A DNA stretch of 49,524 bases from Azohydromonas lata NBRC 102462. GTDB lineage: Bacteria; Pseudomonadota; Gammaproteobacteria; Burkholderiales; Burkholderiaceae_C. This document shows positions 1 to 10,194 of the stretch, one piece after another. Made by a program: the position numbers and the translations under genes. Below the pieces are notes generated by a model. That model was not told the DNA's origin, made no database searches, and saw only the letters and a list, made by a program, of their open reading frames with translations. The stretch spans positions 1-49,524 of the forward strand of contig NZ_BCTC01000043.1 in the NCBI RefSeq assembly GCF_001571085.1, written 5' to 3'. Position 1 is the stretch's first letter. Each line of letters opens with the position of its first letter.

Positions 1-689
<689 letters not shown>

Positions 690-710
690 CGGCGATTGCG
701 CCGGACCGGC

Positions 711-1499
711 TCAATGCATCAGCATCTTCACGCCCACGAGCACCAGCACGATTGAAATCGCGCCCTGCACGAATTTCATCGGCAGCCGCGTGCCCACCAG
801 CGAGCCCAGCAGCACGCCGGGGACGGAGCCCAGCAGCAGATTGGTCATCAGCGTGGTGTCCACGTTGCCTATGAGCAGGTGGCCCAGGCCCGCGATCAGC
901 GCCAGCGGGATGGCGTGCGCCAGGTCCGTGCCCACCAGCTTGTGCGAGTTCATGCGCAGCGGGTAGAGGTGGACCATCATCACCGTGCCCAGGGCGCCGG
1001 CGCCAATGGAGGTCAGCGTCACCAGCACGCCCAGCACGGCGCCGGCCACTGAGGTCAGCCAGCGCTGCAGCCGCCGGAACCACTGCGGCCGCTTGATGCG
1101 CTCGCGCTTGCCCACCTGGTGCAGCCAGGACTTCAGCAGCATGCCCACGGCCGTGATCATGAGCGCCACGGCCACGGCCTTGATGATCAGCCCGTCGCCC
1201 ACGCGCTCCGCGCCGGACCACTGCATCCACGCCAGCGTCAGCGCCGCCGCGGGCAGGCTGCCTAAGGCCAGGCGGCGAACGATCTGCCAGTCCACCGTGC
1301 CGTGTCGCTGGTGCACGGCCACGCCGAAGAGCTTGGTGACGGCGGCCACCAGCAGGTCCGTGCCCACGGCCGTCTGCGGCGCGATGCCGAAGACCAGCAC
1401 CAGGATGGGCGTCATCAGCGCGCCGCCGCCCACACCGGTGAGGCCAACCACGACGCCCACCAGCAGACCGGACAGGGTCGTCGGTGCATCCAAACTCAT
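711..1499 (-). CDS. TSUP-family (TauE/SafE-like) membrane permease
   Basis: This is a 262-residue integral membrane protein with two blocks of hydrophobic helices, resembling the TauE/SafE/DUF81 transporter family. It starts with a glycine-rich helix (GLLVGVVVGLTGVGGGALM), the hallmark repeat of the family; a second copy-like segment (TLTSIGAGALGTVMM) lies in the middle. Members export sulfite, sulfoacetate or similar organosulfur anions, but the substrate here is unknown. I prefer the ATG at 1499 because CGGAGG lies 6 bases upstream; the frame remains open to 1517. It converges with the acyl-CoA ligase gene, 21 bases away, with no clear terminator between them. A second, unrelated-looking member of the same superfamily lies at 19.9-20.7 kb. 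Confidence 0.85.
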   Translation of the reverse strand: MSLDAPTTLSGLLVGVVVGLTGVGGGALMTPILVLVFGIAPQTAVGTDLLVAAVTKLFGVAVHQRHGTVDWQIVRRLALGSLPAAALTLAWMQWSGAERVGDGLIIKAVAVALMITAVGMLLKSWLHQVGKRERIKRPQWFRRLQRWLTSVAGAVLGVLVTLTSIGAGALGTVMMVHLYPLRMNSHKLVGTDLAHAIPLALIAGLGHLLIGNVDTTLMTNLLLGSVPGVLLGSLVGTRLPMKFVQGAISIVLVLVGVKMLMH

Positions 1500-1595
1500 G
1501 CGCATCCTCCGGGTCATTGCTTCTGGACAAGGGCCGTCATGCTAGGGCCGGGATTGGCGTGCCCGGCCCCGCGACTGGGGCACACTTGCGCCGCG

Positions 1596-2333
1596 ATGAA
1601 TCCTCGAATGCATGTGGCGCTGGCGATCTCGGCCGGTGCGGAAATCGATTTGCCCGACAGCGCGGCCCGGCACGTTCAAGTGCTGCGGCTGCAGCCGGGC
1701 GCGGAAGTGACCCTCTTTGACGGCCGCGGCGGCCAGTGGCGCGCGCAGGTGCTGCACATGGGCAAGCGCTCGGTGAGCGTGCAGGTGCTGCAGCACGTGG
1801 CGCTGGAGCGCGAGCTGCCCATGGCGGTGACGCTGGCGATGGGCGTGCCGGCCAACGACCGCATGGACTCCCTCGTCGAGAAGGCCACCGAGCTGGGCGT
1901 GGCCGCCATACAGCCGCTGCTCATGGAGCGCTCCGTGCTGCGCCTGGCCGACGAGCGCGCCGCGCGCAAGGTGGCGCACTGGCAGGCCGTGGCCGAGGCC
2001 GCGTGCGAGCAGTGCGGCCGCAACCGCGTGCCCGTGCTGCTGCCCATGCGCACGCTGCACGAGTGGCTGCAGCTCGACCCCGAGCCCGCCCAGCGCCTTG
2101 TGCTCAGCCTGGGCCCGGACACGCAGCCCCTGCCCCGCGTGGTGACGCAGCCCGCGGCGCAGCCGCTGACGCTGCTCAGCGGCCCGGAAGGCGGCCTCTC
2201 CGCGGTGGAGGAAGCCACCGTGCGCGACCACGGCTTCCAGCCCGTGACGCTGGGCAGCCGCGTGCTGCGCGCCGACACGGCGCCGCTGGCCGCCCTGTCC
2301 TGGCTGGGCGTGGCCGCCGTCGCCGCGGGCTGA
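1596..2333 (+). CDS. rsmE: 16S rRNA (uracil(1498)-N(3))-methyltransferase RsmE
   Basis: This is a 245-residue SPOUT-class methyltransferase that makes m3U1498 in 16S rRNA with SAM. It has an N-terminal PUA-like RNA-binding part (RHVQVLRLQPGAEVTLFDGR) and a C-terminal trefoil-knot SAM site with the family motifs LLSGPEGGLS and LGSRVLRADTAPL. The middle motif DRMDSLVEKATELGV is also typical (K-x-TELGV). The start at 1596 (MNPRMHVAL) gives the usual RsmE length; the frame is open upstream but that part has no similarity. No good Shine-Dalgarno sequence is visible. It stands alone, divergent from the TSUP permease gene and convergent with the rRNA methyltransferase gene that follows. Confidence 0.95.
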   Translation: MNPRMHVALAISAGAEIDLPDSAARHVQVLRLQPGAEVTLFDGRGGQWRAQVLHMGKRSVSVQVLQHVALERELPMAVTLAMGVPANDRMDSLVEKATELGVAAIQPLLMERSVLRLADERAARKVAHWQAVAEAACEQCGRNRVPVLLPMRTLHEWLQLDPEPAQRLVLSLGPDTQPLPRVVTQPAAQPLTLLSGPEGGLSAVEEATVRDHGFQPVTLGSRVLRADTAPLAALSWLGVAAVAAG

Positions 2334-2492
2334 GCCGGCGGGCAGCAAGGCCTTCTACAAATCGCGCGCAGAACCGCGGCGGGGTCCGACCGTCTTGCAG
2401 GGTGCATCGTTCAGAAATCTGAACAATGCCGCCCATTCAATGGGGCCCCAACGGGCACGTGAGTGAACAGTCGGCAAACGGTGGGCTGCGGC

Positions 2493-3740
2493 TTATTCGC
2501 CTGAGGGCGGATTGGCGTCCGCCTCGCGCCGCGCCGAGCCGGCCACGAGGTCAAACCGGAACAGCCGGCACTCGATGGGGCCGTTCCACATGGGCACGCG
2601 GCGGCTTTCCTTCAGCCGCATGAGCGAGGGCAGCTTCATGTCCGGCGTGAGCACCCAGGCGGTCCAGCCGGCGTACTGGCGCTTCCAGTGCGAGGCCAGC
2701 CCGGAGAAGAAGGCCGAAGAGGAGCCGCCGCCTTCGAAACTCTCGCGCGCCGCGGCCGGTGCCTGGCCTTGGCCCTTGGGCGCCAGACGCTCGCCGTAGG
2801 GCGGGTTGAGCATGAGCACGCCCGCATCGGCCGGCGCCGGGCGCTGCAGCGCGTCGGCGGTCTTGAACTGGATGGCGTGGGCCACGCCGGCCCGCTCGGC
2901 GTTGCGGGTGGCGAAGTCCGTCATGCGGAAGGCCACGTCGCCGGCGAACACCTCGACTTTCGGCGCGTGCACCGCCGCGCGCGCGGCCTGCTGCAGCTCG
3001 CGCCACTGCGGCAGCAGCTCGTGGAAAGGTCCAAGGCGCTCAAAGGCAAAACGGCGCAGCGAGCCCGGCGCCACGCCGCAGGCCAGCTGCGCCGCCTCGA
3101 TGGCGATGGTGCCCGCACCGCAGCACGGGTCCAGCAGCGGCGCGTCGCCCTCGAGGCCCTGCCAGCCGGCGGCGGCCAGCATGGCCGCGGCCAGCGTCTC
3201 CTTCAGCGGCGCCTCGCCCTGCACCTCGCGCCAGCCGCGCTTGAAAAGCGCCTCGCCGGAGAGGTCCACGTACAGCATGGCCTGCTCGGGGCCCAGGTGC
3301 AGGGCCAGCGGCAGGTCGGGGAATCGCGTGTCCACGCTTGGGCGCTCGCCCGCGTGCTCGCGCATCACGTCGCACACGGCGTCCTTGATGCGCAGGTTGG
3401 CGAAGTTCAGGCTGCGCAGCGGCGAGCGCTGCGCCGTGCTGTCCACGCGCAGCGTCTGGCGCGGCGTGATCCATTCCTCCCACGGCACGCTGCGCGCCAT
3501 GTCGTAGAGGTCTTGCTCGTCGTGATAGGGGCCCCAGACGAGCTCCAGCAGCACGCGCTGCGCCAGGCGGCTGTGCAGGTTGAGCTGCATGGCCACGCGC
3601 AGGTCGCCGTGCACGCGCACGCCGCCGCGGAGCGTCTCGATGTCGCGCTCGTCCAGCGCGGTGATGCGCCGCACCTCGTCGGCCAGCAGCGGCTCCACGC
3701 CGGCGGCGCAGGGCAGGAAAAGAACAGCAGCGGCGGTCAT
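2493..3740 (-). CDS. rlmL: THUMP-domain class I rRNA (guanine-N2) methyltransferase, RlmL-type
   Basis: This is a 415-residue protein with an N-terminal THUMP/ferredoxin-like RNA-binding region (about residues 1-165) and a Rossmann-fold SAM domain. DPCCGAGTIAIEAA is the SAM-binding motif I and LNPPYGERL the catalytic NPPY motif IV, as in enzymes that methylate the exocyclic N2 of guanine. It matches the N-terminal half of E. coli RlmKL (m2G2445 of 23S rRNA); the RlmK half is absent, as is usual in Burkholderiales. The Met at 3740 begins the conserved N-terminus (MTAAAVLFLPCAAGVE); the open frame upstream to 3896 is unrelated sequence. Exact target guanine is inferred from the family. Confidence 0.9.
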   Translation of the reverse strand: MTAAAVLFLPCAAGVEPLLADEVRRITALDERDIETLRGGVRVHGDLRVAMQLNLHSRLAQRVLLELVWGPYHDEQDLYDMARSVPWEEWITPRQTLRVDSTAQRSPLRSLNFANLRIKDAVCDVMREHAGERPSVDTRFPDLPLALHLGPEQAMLYVDLSGEALFKRGWREVQGEAPLKETLAAAMLAAAGWQGLEGDAPLLDPCCGAGTIAIEAAQLACGVAPGSLRRFAFERLGPFHELLPQWRELQQAARAAVHAPKVEVFAGDVAFRMTDFATRNAERAGVAHAIQFKTADALQRPAPADAGVLMLNPPYGERLAPKGQGQAPAAARESFEGGGSSSAFFSGLASHWKRQYAGWTAWVLTPDMKLPSLMRLKESRRVPMWNGPIECRLFRFDLVAGSARREADANPPSGE

Positions 3741-3906
3741 GCGGCAAACCTCGGCAACAGCGCCCGGCCACGCCTGCGGCCGGGATGGGCTGCCTCGGCA
3801 GCCCGGGAAATGATCAGGGCCGGCAGGCCACCCGCGGCGCGGGCGGCCGGGCCGGCGGCAAACGGCAATGCGCGCGGCCGCGGATTCGCGGCGCACGCCC
3901 GGGGGC

Positions 3907-5439
3907 TTACAGCTCCTTGCGCAGGTTGGCCGGCGCGATCTTGAGCGCTTCGCGGTACTTGGCCACCGTGCGCCGTGCCACCTGGATGCCCTGCTCCTCC
4001 AGCATGGCGCTGAGCTGGCTGTCGGAGAGAGGCTTCTTGGTGTCCTCGGCGCTGATGAACTGCTTGATCAGCGCCCGCACCGCCGTGCTGGAGGCGTTGC
4101 CGCCGGCATCGGTGTTGAGCGAGGAGCCGAAGAAGTACTTGAGCTCGAAAGTGCCGTAGGGCGTGGCCATGTACTTGGCCGTGGTCACGCGCGAGATGGT
4201 GGACTCGTGCAGGCCCAGCTCGTCGGCGATCTCGCGCAGCACCAGCGGCTTCATGGCGATCTCGCCGTGGGTGAAGAAGGCCTTTTGCCGCTCCACGATG
4301 GCGGTGGACACGCGCAGGATGGTGTCGAAGCGCTGCATGATGTTTTTCATGAACCAGCGCGCCTCCTGCAGCCGCGCCGACAGCCCCGAGCCCGACCCGT
4401 TGCGCTGCCCGCGTATGGCTTGGGCGTAGAGGTCGTTGATGCGCAGCTTGGGCATCACGTCCGGGTTGAGCACCACCTTCCAGCCGCGGCCGGCCTTCTG
4501 GATGATGACGTCGGGAACGACGATGTTGGCCTCGGCCCGCGTGAAGGGCCGCCCCGGCTTGGGCTCGCAGCCGCGGATGAGCGACTGCGCCTCGCGCAGC
4601 GTGTCCTCGTCGGCATGGGTGAGCGCCATGAGGCGGCGCGTGTCGCGCCGCGCCAGCAGCTCCAGGTGGTCGCGGCACACGGCCAGCGCCACGGCCTGCG
4701 CCGCGCAGGGCTGCCGCGTCTGCAACTGCAGCACCAGGCACTCGGAGAGGCCGCGCGCGCCCACGCCGGTGGGCTCCATGCTCTGCAGCCAGCGCAGCGC
4801 GCAGCGCAGACGGCCCAGCAGGTCCTCGCGCTGCTCCTCCAGCTCCTCGCCCTCGCCGGGGACGAGCTGCGCGGCGATCTCCTCCAGCGGGTCGGCGAGG
4901 TAGCCGTCCTCGTCCAGCGACTCGATGAGCACGTGCACCGCGGCGGCGTCCTCGGCGGAGAGCCGCATGCCCAGCAGTTGCGCGCGCAGGTGTTCCTGCA
5001 GCGACAGCCCGCCGCCGCCGCGCTCCTGGGGCTCGAAATCCTCGTCGCCGCTGGCACCGGCGCTGGCCGGCGTTTCGCGGATGCCGTCGAAGTCGTCGCG
5101 CTCGGTGCCGTTTTCCCAGTCCTCGCGCTCGGTGGCGCCGAACTCGGCGCTGTCCACGCCGCCCACGTCGGCGTCGTCGCGGCCGTCGGTGTCGTCGCGC
5201 TCGGCGCGTTCGGTGGCGGCGTCGCTGCTGGTGCGCTCAGGCGCGGCGGCGCGGTCCAGTGCCTGCTCGTAGGCCGGCACGCCGTCGTCGTCGGTTTCCA
5301 GGAAGGGGTTTTGTTCGAGCATCTGCTCGACTTCCTGGTGCAGCTCCAGAGTGGAGAGCTGCAGCAGCCGTATGGACTGCTGGAGCTGGGGTGTGAGCGC
5401 CAGGTGCTGCGACAGCCGGACTTGCAAGGACGGTTTCAT
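3907..5439 (-). CDS. rpoN: RNA polymerase sigma-54 factor RpoN
   Basis: This is a 510-residue sigma-54 protein. Region I is glutamine/leucine-rich (LTPQLQQSIRLLQLSTLEL, residues ~16-34), which contacts enhancer-binding activators. Region II is a long acidic Asp/Glu-rich stretch (~50-130). Then comes the core-binding region and a C-terminal helix-turn-helix. The invariant RpoN box is ARRTVAKYRE (488-497), which reads the -24 element. Length is normal. It lies 31 bases downstream of lptB in the same direction, the widely conserved lptA-lptB-rpoN order. No hpf or PTS gene follows it here, unlike in many proteobacteria; an rRNA methyltransferase gene comes next instead. Confidence 0.97.
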   Translation of the reverse strand: MKPSLQVRLSQHLALTPQLQQSIRLLQLSTLELHQEVEQMLEQNPFLETDDDGVPAYEQALDRAAAPERTSSDAATERAERDDTDGRDDADVGGVDSAEFGATEREDWENGTERDDFDGIRETPASAGASGDEDFEPQERGGGGLSLQEHLRAQLLGMRLSAEDAAAVHVLIESLDEDGYLADPLEEIAAQLVPGEGEELEEQREDLLGRLRCALRWLQSMEPTGVGARGLSECLVLQLQTRQPCAAQAVALAVCRDHLELLARRDTRRLMALTHADEDTLREAQSLIRGCEPKPGRPFTRAEANIVVPDVIIQKAGRGWKVVLNPDVMPKLRINDLYAQAIRGQRNGSGSGLSARLQEARWFMKNIMQRFDTILRVSTAIVERQKAFFTHGEIAMKPLVLREIADELGLHESTISRVTTAKYMATPYGTFELKYFFGSSLNTDAGGNASSTAVRALIKQFISAEDTKKPLSDSQLSAMLEEQGIQVARRTVAKYREALKIAPANLRKEL

Positions 5440-5470
5440 GGCTTCCCCAACTGCATGGCGTTGATTTCGT

Positions 5471-6253
5471 TCACATCCGGAAGTGCTCGCCGAGGTAGAC
5501 CTTGCGCACGTCGGCGTTCTCGACGATCTCCAGCGGCGTGCCTTCGGCCAGCACCCGCCCCTCGCTGATGATGTAGGCGCGGTCGCAGATGCCTAGCGTC
5601 TCGCGCACGTTGTGGTCGGTGATGAGCACGCCAATGCCGCGTGCCTTGAGAAATCCGATGATTCGCTGGATCTCGATCACGGCAATGGGGTCCACGCCGG
5701 CAAAGGGCTCGTCCAGCAGGATGAAGCGCGGCTGCGTGGCCAGCGCGCGGGCGATCTCCACGCGGCGGCGCTCGCCGCCGGAGAGCGCTGGCGCCGGGCT
5801 GTGGCGCAGCTTTTCTATGCTCAGCTCGTCCAGCAGCGACTCCAGCTTCTCGCTGATGGCCGCGGGCTTGAGCGGGCGGCCCTGCGCGTCGAGCTGCAGC
5901 TCCAGCACGGCGCGCACGTTCTCTTCCACCGTGAGCTTGCGGAAGATGGACGCCTCCTGCGGCAGGTAGGACAGGCCCAGCCGCGAGCGCTGGTGGATGG
6001 GGCGCTCCTGCACCTCCTGCCCGTCTATGAGGATGCGCCCGGCATCCGCGCGCACCAGGCCCACCACCATGTAGAAGGTCGTGGTCTTGCCCGCGCCGTT
6101 TGGGCCCAGCAGCCCAACCACTTCGCCCGCACCCACGGCCAGGTGCACTTCCTTGACGACCTGGCGCGCTCCGTAGCGCTTTTGCAGCCCGTGGGCTTCA
6201 AGCCGGCTGTCGGCGGGCTGCGTGTCCGCCACGGCGTTGATGGCGGCGTTCAT
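5471..6253 (-). CDS. lptB: LPS export ABC transporter ATP-binding protein LptB
   Basis: This is a 260-residue cytoplasmic ATPase of the LptB2FGC complex that extracts lipopolysaccharide from the inner membrane. Walker A is GPNGAGKT (50-57), the ABC signature LSGGERRR begins at 157, Walker B is ILLDEP (178-183) with the following FAGVDP, and the H-loop His is 214 (ITDHNVRE). The C-terminal YLGEHF is characteristic of LptB. The ATG at 6253 overlaps the lptA stop codon (ATGA), which indicates translational coupling; the longer open frame upstream to 6790 is only the antisense-free shadow of lptA. LptF and LptG are not in the window, and LptC is encoded about 18 kb away. Confidence 0.97.
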   Translation of the reverse strand: MNAAINAVADTQPADSRLEAHGLQKRYGARQVVKEVHLAVGAGEVVGLLGPNGAGKTTTFYMVVGLVRADAGRILIDGQEVQERPIHQRSRLGLSYLPQEASIFRKLTVEENVRAVLELQLDAQGRPLKPAAISEKLESLLDELSIEKLRHSPAPALSGGERRRVEIARALATQPRFILLDEPFAGVDPIAVIEIQRIIGFLKARGIGVLITDHNVRETLGICDRAYIISEGRVLAEGTPLEIVENADVRKVYLGEHFRM

Positions 6254-6816
6254 CAGCGCGAGCCGCCGGCGGCGGCGCCGGACGCGGCCGGGGGCGGCGG
6301 GGTCAGCACTGCGCGCACGCGGCCACCGGCGGCGTTGTCGCCGGCCACGTTGAAAAGCTCGGCGCGGTTGTCGTAGGTGATGAGGTTGCCGGTGATCTCG
6401 TCGGCGGTGGTGCTGCCGCGCAGGCGGCGCACCTTGGCGTTGCCGGTGAGCTTGACCAGGTCGCTGCGGCTGTCGTAGTCGATGCGGTCGGCGTTGCCTT
6501 CGATGAACTCGTCCAGCCCTTCGCGCTTCTGGCGGAAGTAGGCCTGCGTGCTCGGCACGCCCAGGGCGACGGCGGTGCGGTGGCCCTCGCCCACCTCGCG
6601 CAGCTCCATGCGCTCGGCCGTGATGCGCATGGTGCCCTGCGTCACCACCACGTTGCCGTTGAAGACCACGACCTGCTTTTGCATGTCCACCGTGCCCGGC
6701 TTGTTGGCCTCGATGACCAGGGGCTGGTTGCGGTCGGCCTTGTCGGCCTGGGCAGCGCCGCCGGCCAGGGCCAGCGCGGCGCTCATGCAAAGGGTAAGAA
6801 GGCGGTATGGGCTCAT
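6253..6816 (-). CDS. lptA: LPS transport periplasmic protein LptA
   Basis: This is a 187-residue periplasmic bridge protein of the Lpt system with an OstA/LptA beta-jellyroll. A Sec signal peptide is clear (residues 1-24, ending AQA). The mature part carries typical repeats, [20 protein letters not shown] and [12 protein letters not shown]. The C-terminal ~25 residues are Pro/Ala-rich and look disordered. The start at 6816 gives the signal peptide directly; the upstream Met at 6849 would place 11 extra residues before it. It overlaps lptB by ATGA. In the usual cluster lptC sits immediately upstream; here the upstream neighbour is dsbA instead. Confidence 0.93.
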   Translation of the reverse strand: MSPYRLLTLCMSAALALAGGAAQADKADRNQPLVIEANKPGTVDMQKQVVVFNGNVVVTQGTMRITAERMELREVGEGHRTAVALGVPSTQAYFRQKREGLDEFIEGNADRIDYDSRSDLVKLTGNAKVRRLRGSTTADEITGNLITYDNRAELFNVAGDNAAGGRVRAVLTPPPPAASGAAAGGSR

Positions 6817-6936
6817 AAGGGCACGAAACTTGCAGGCCATTCTAGCCACAGTTCGTGCCCCGCGTGTCGCTCACGCGCGGCTTGGTCGGGAAAAGCCCGC
6901 AGCCGGCAGCTTGTCACGGCCGGGGCTGGTAAGTGC

Positions 6937-7578
6937 TCAACCGGTCTTGCGCACGACGCCAATGAGGTATTCGGTCGCGGCCAGGGCCCGCTCGTTGGAG
7001 CCGGCCAGCGACCCGGAGGTGAAGAAGCGGCCCTGCACGCCCAGGGAGGGCACGCCGTCAATCTTGTAAGCCTCGGACAGCGCCTTGGCTTGGCGCACCT
7101 TGGTGGCCACGCCGAAGGACTTGAAGGTTTCCGCGAACTTGGCGCCGTCCAGGCCGTTCTCGGTGGCGAAGGCGACGATGTCGGCCTCCTTGTCCAGGCG
7201 CTTGTGCTGCTGGTGGATGGCGGCAAAGACCTTGCGGTGCATGGCCTCGACCTGCTGCATGGCCTCCAGCGCGTAGAACAGCTTGGCGTGCGTTTCGTGC
7301 AGCGCCGTGAAGGCCACGGGCACCCGGCGGAAGGCCACGTCGGCGGGCACCTTCTTGCTCCACGCGTCGAGCTGGGGCTCGAAGGCGTTGCAGTGCGGGC
7401 AGCCGTACCAGAAGAACTCGACCACTTCGATCTTGCCCGGCGTGCCGGCGGGCACCGGGGTGGCCAGCTTCACGAAGTCCTTGCCTTCGACGAAGCCGCC
7501 CTGCGCCCGCGCGGCGGGCGTGGCGCCCAGGGCCAGACCGGCCAGAACGAGGGCGGAGCTGAATTCACGACGTTTCAT
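6937..7578 (-). CDS. dsbA: Periplasmic thiol:disulfide oxidoreductase DsbA
   Basis: This is a 213-residue thioredoxin-fold oxidase that introduces disulfides into secreted proteins. A signal peptide (MKRREF... ending ARA at ~25) is followed by the mature domain. The active site is CPHC (60-63) in the context FFWYGCPHCNAFEP, and the cis-proline loop is GVPSL. CPHC is the classic DsbA dipeptide, giving a strongly oxidising enzyme. Length matches the family. It follows the SPOR-domain gene by 82 bases in the same direction, forming a probable argS-SPOR-dsbA unit. Its re-oxidising partner DsbB is not in the window. Confidence 0.95.
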   Translation of the reverse strand: MKRREFSSALVLAGLALGATPAARAQGGFVEGKDFVKLATPVPAGTPGKIEVVEFFWYGCPHCNAFEPQLDAWSKKVPADVAFRRVPVAFTALHETHAKLFYALEAMQQVEAMHRKVFAAIHQQHKRLDKEADIVAFATENGLDGAKFAETFKSFGVATKVRQAKALSEAYKIDGVPSLGVQGRFFTSGSLAGSNERALAATEYLIGVVRKTG

Positions 7579-7660
7579 GTGCGGGTATTCCTCGATTCAG
7601 CGGCCGCAGCGGGGGATGCGGCCCGCGCGGCCGGGATGTATGCCGGTTGTCTCCTGGCGC

Positions 7661-8437
7661 TCAACGCTCCACGCGCACCAGGGCCGATTCGATGGTGCTG
7701 CCGCGCAGGCGGTCCTGCGTCATCTCGGCCTCTTCCTTGCGTTCATAGGGGCCCAGGCGCACGCGGAAGACGGTGCGGCCGGACTGCTCGCGCTCGGTGA
7801 CGCGGGCCGTGTAGCCCAGCATCGCCAGCCGCGCGCGCTGCTGTTCCGCGTCTTCCACGCGGGAGAAGGCGCCCACCTGAACGAAATACGTGAACGCATC
7901 AGCCTCGGCGCGGGTGGACCGCGACGACGAAGAAGTTGAAGGATTGGTCACCGACGGCGGCGTGGCCGTGTCGCCGCCGGAGAGGATGGCCGCGGGGTCG
8001 CGCGTGGACTTGGCCGCCGGCGGCTGCGCGGGCGTGGCCGGCGTCGTGGAAGCGCGCGGGCGCTCGGCGGGGGTGGCCGGAGCCTGCGGCGCGGGCGGCA
8101 CGGCCGGGGCCGTGGCCGTGCCGCGAGGGGGCTCGGCCGGCGTCGTCGGCGTGGAAGGCAGCGGCGCGACGCCGCCGTTGTCCGGCGCCGGCGGCGTGGC
8201 CGGCTGCTCCACCGGCGGCACGGGCGGGCGCTTGCCGGCCAGCGGGGCGTTCGGGTCCCAGCGCTTGTTGCGTTCGGCCTCGGCGGCCTCCTGCTCCGGC
8301 GTGCGCTGCGGCACCTTGTCCACGAAGGGCACGGGCACCTTGGTCACGTACAGCGCCACGCCCAGCGCCAGCCCAAGGCCGACCAGCAGCCCAATGATGA
8401 TGCCCAGGCCGAAGCCGCCCTTCTGGTAGCGCTTCAT
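7661..8437 (-). CDS. SPOR-domain membrane protein
   Basis: This is a 258-residue bitopic inner-membrane protein. One N-terminal transmembrane helix (about 9-31, [20 protein letters not shown]) is followed by a long Pro/Ala/Thr-rich periplasmic linker (~45-180) and a C-terminal SPOR domain (~183-258: [11 protein letters not shown] ... [15 protein letters not shown]). SPOR domains bind denuded glycan strands at the division septum, so a role at the division site, FtsN-like, is plausible. The layout of short cytoplasmic tail, helix, disordered linker and SPOR fits FtsN but is shared by other SPOR proteins. Its ATG overlaps the argS stop (ATGA at 8434-8437). Confidence 0.88.
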   Translation of the reverse strand: MKRYQKGGFGLGIIIGLLVGLGLALGVALYVTKVPVPFVDKVPQRTPEQEAAEAERNKRWDPNAPLAGKRPPVPPVEQPATPPAPDNGGVAPLPSTPTTPAEPPRGTATAPAVPPAPQAPATPAERPRASTTPATPAQPPAAKSTRDPAAILSGGDTATPPSVTNPSTSSSSRSTRAEADAFTYFVQVGAFSRVEDAEQQRARLAMLGYTARVTEREQSGRTVFRVRLGPYERKEEAEMTQDRLRGSTIESALVRVER

Positions 8438-10134
8438 GGCTGCTCGGCAGCGGCCTCTTCACCGCGCTGCATGGACTGCGGCGCCGACACGCCCAACAGC
8501 GCCAGCGCATTGCGCAGCACCTGGCGCGTGGCCGACAGCAGCGCCATGCGCGCGCCGGCCAGCGCGACGTCATCGACCAGGAAGCGCTCGGCCGCGTAGT
8601 AGCTGTGGAAGGCGGCGGCCACGTCGCGCAGGTAGAAGGCGATGTCGTGCGGCGCGAGGTCGGCCGCGGCGCGCTCCAGCACCTGCGGGAGCTCGGCGAG
8701 CTTCATCATCAGCGCCAGCTCCGTGGGAGCGGCCAGCAGCGAGAGGTCGGCATCGGCGGGCACGTCCCGGCCGAACTGCGCCAGCACCGAGCAGATGCGC
8801 GCATGGGCGTACTGCACGTAGAAGACGGGGTTCTCGTCGCTGTGCTTGAGCGCGAGGTCCACGTCGAAGACGAACTCGGTGTCGGCCTTGCGGCTGATGA
8901 GGAAGAAGCGCACCGCGTCGCGGCTGGTCCAGTCGATGAGGTCGCGCAGCGTCACGTAGCTGCCGGCGCGCTTGGAGATCTTGACCTCCTGGCCGCCCTT
9001 CATGACCGTGACCATCTTGTGCAGCACGTAGTCGGGGAAGCCTTGCGGAATGCCCACGCCCGCGGCCTGCAGCCCGGCGCGCACGCGCGCGATGGTGCCG
9101 TGGTGGTCGCTGCCCTGGATGTTCACGACCTTGGTGAAGCCCCGTCCCCACTTGTTGATGTGGTACGCGACGTCGGGCACGAAGTACGTGAAGGTGCCGT
9201 CGGACTTGCGCATGACGCGGTCCTTGTCGTCACCGTAGTCCGTGGAGCGCAGCCACAGCGCGCCGCCCTCTTCGAAGGTCTTGCCGGCGTCGATGAGCTT
9301 TTGCACCGCTTCTTGCACCTTGCCCGTCGTGTACAGGCTCGATTCCAGGAAGTAGTTGTCGAAGCGCACCCCGAAGGCTTGCAGATCCAGATCCTGCTCG
9401 TGGCGCAGGTAGGCCACGGCGAACTGGCGGATGCTGTCGAGGTCCGCGGGGTCGCCAGAGGCGGTGAAGGCGCGGTCGTCGGCGGTGACGGTCTTGCCGG
9501 CCTGGAAGTCGGCGGCGATGTCGGCGATGTAGTCGCCGTTGTAGGCGGCATCGGGCCACTGTTCGTCGCCGGGCTTCAAGCCCTGCAGCCGCGCCTGCGT
9601 GGAGGCGGCCAGGGTGCCGATCTGCACGCCGGCGTCGTTGTAATAGAACTCGCGCGTGACGTCCCAGCCCTGCGCCTCGAACAGGTTGCAGATGGAGTCG
9701 CCCAGCGCCGCCTGGCGGCCATGGCCCACGTGCAGCGGGCCGGTGGGGTTGGCGGAGACGAACTCCACCATCACGCGCTGGCCGTTGGCGGCCTTGCGGC
9801 CGAAGCCCTCGCCACCGTCCCGTATCTCAGCCACGACCTGCTGCTTGGCCGCGGGCGCCAGGCGCAGGTTGATGAAGCCCGGCCCGGCAATTTCCACCGC
9901 CTGCACCCAGCGCTGCACGGCCGGCTGGGCCTGCAGCGCCTGGACGAGCTGTTGGGCGAGCTCGCGCGGGTTCTTCTTGAGCGACTTGGCCAGCGCCATG
10001 GCGGCGGTGACGGCCAGGTCGCCGTGCGAGGCCTGCTTGGGAGACTCGAAACTGAGTTGCGCGGGCACGTCGGCCCCGAGTTCTGCGACGGCTGCGCGCA
10101 GCGCGGCGAGCAGCTCCTGCTTGGCTTGGATCAT
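8434..10134 (-). CDS. argS: Arginyl-tRNA synthetase
   Basis: This is a 566-residue class I aminoacyl-tRNA synthetase that charges tRNA-Arg. The HIGH motif is HVGH in [14 protein letters not shown]. As in most ArgRS enzymes the canonical KMSKS lysine motif is degenerate ([13 protein letters not shown]). An N-terminal Add-1 domain that recognises the tRNA D-loop (residues ~1-110) and a C-terminal DALR anticodon-binding domain (~450-566) are present. Length is normal for the long bacterial form. It heads the leftward argS-SPOR-dsbA unit, and is divergent from the kinase gene across a 60-base gap that must contain both promoters. Confidence 0.97.
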   Translation of the reverse strand: MIQAKQELLAALRAAVAELGADVPAQLSFESPKQASHGDLAVTAAMALAKSLKKNPRELAQQLVQALQAQPAVQRWVQAVEIAGPGFINLRLAPAAKQQVVAEIRDGGEGFGRKAANGQRVMVEFVSANPTGPLHVGHGRQAALGDSICNLFEAQGWDVTREFYYNDAGVQIGTLAASTQARLQGLKPGDEQWPDAAYNGDYIADIAADFQAGKTVTADDRAFTASGDPADLDSIRQFAVAYLRHEQDLDLQAFGVRFDNYFLESSLYTTGKVQEAVQKLIDAGKTFEEGGALWLRSTDYGDDKDRVMRKSDGTFTYFVPDVAYHINKWGRGFTKVVNIQGSDHHGTIARVRAGLQAAGVGIPQGFPDYVLHKMVTVMKGGQEVKISKRAGSYVTLRDLIDWTSRDAVRFFLISRKADTEFVFDVDLALKHSDENPVFYVQYAHARICSVLAQFGRDVPADADLSLLAAPTELALMMKLAELPQVLERAAADLAPHDIAFYLRDVAAAFHSYYAAERFLVDDVALAGARMALLSATRQVLRNALALLGVSAPQSMQRGEEAAAEQP

Positions 10135-10194
10135 CGGCCGATTCTACGAGGCGGGGTCCGCACCCCCGCCGCGCAGCGCCACAATGGCCCGGCC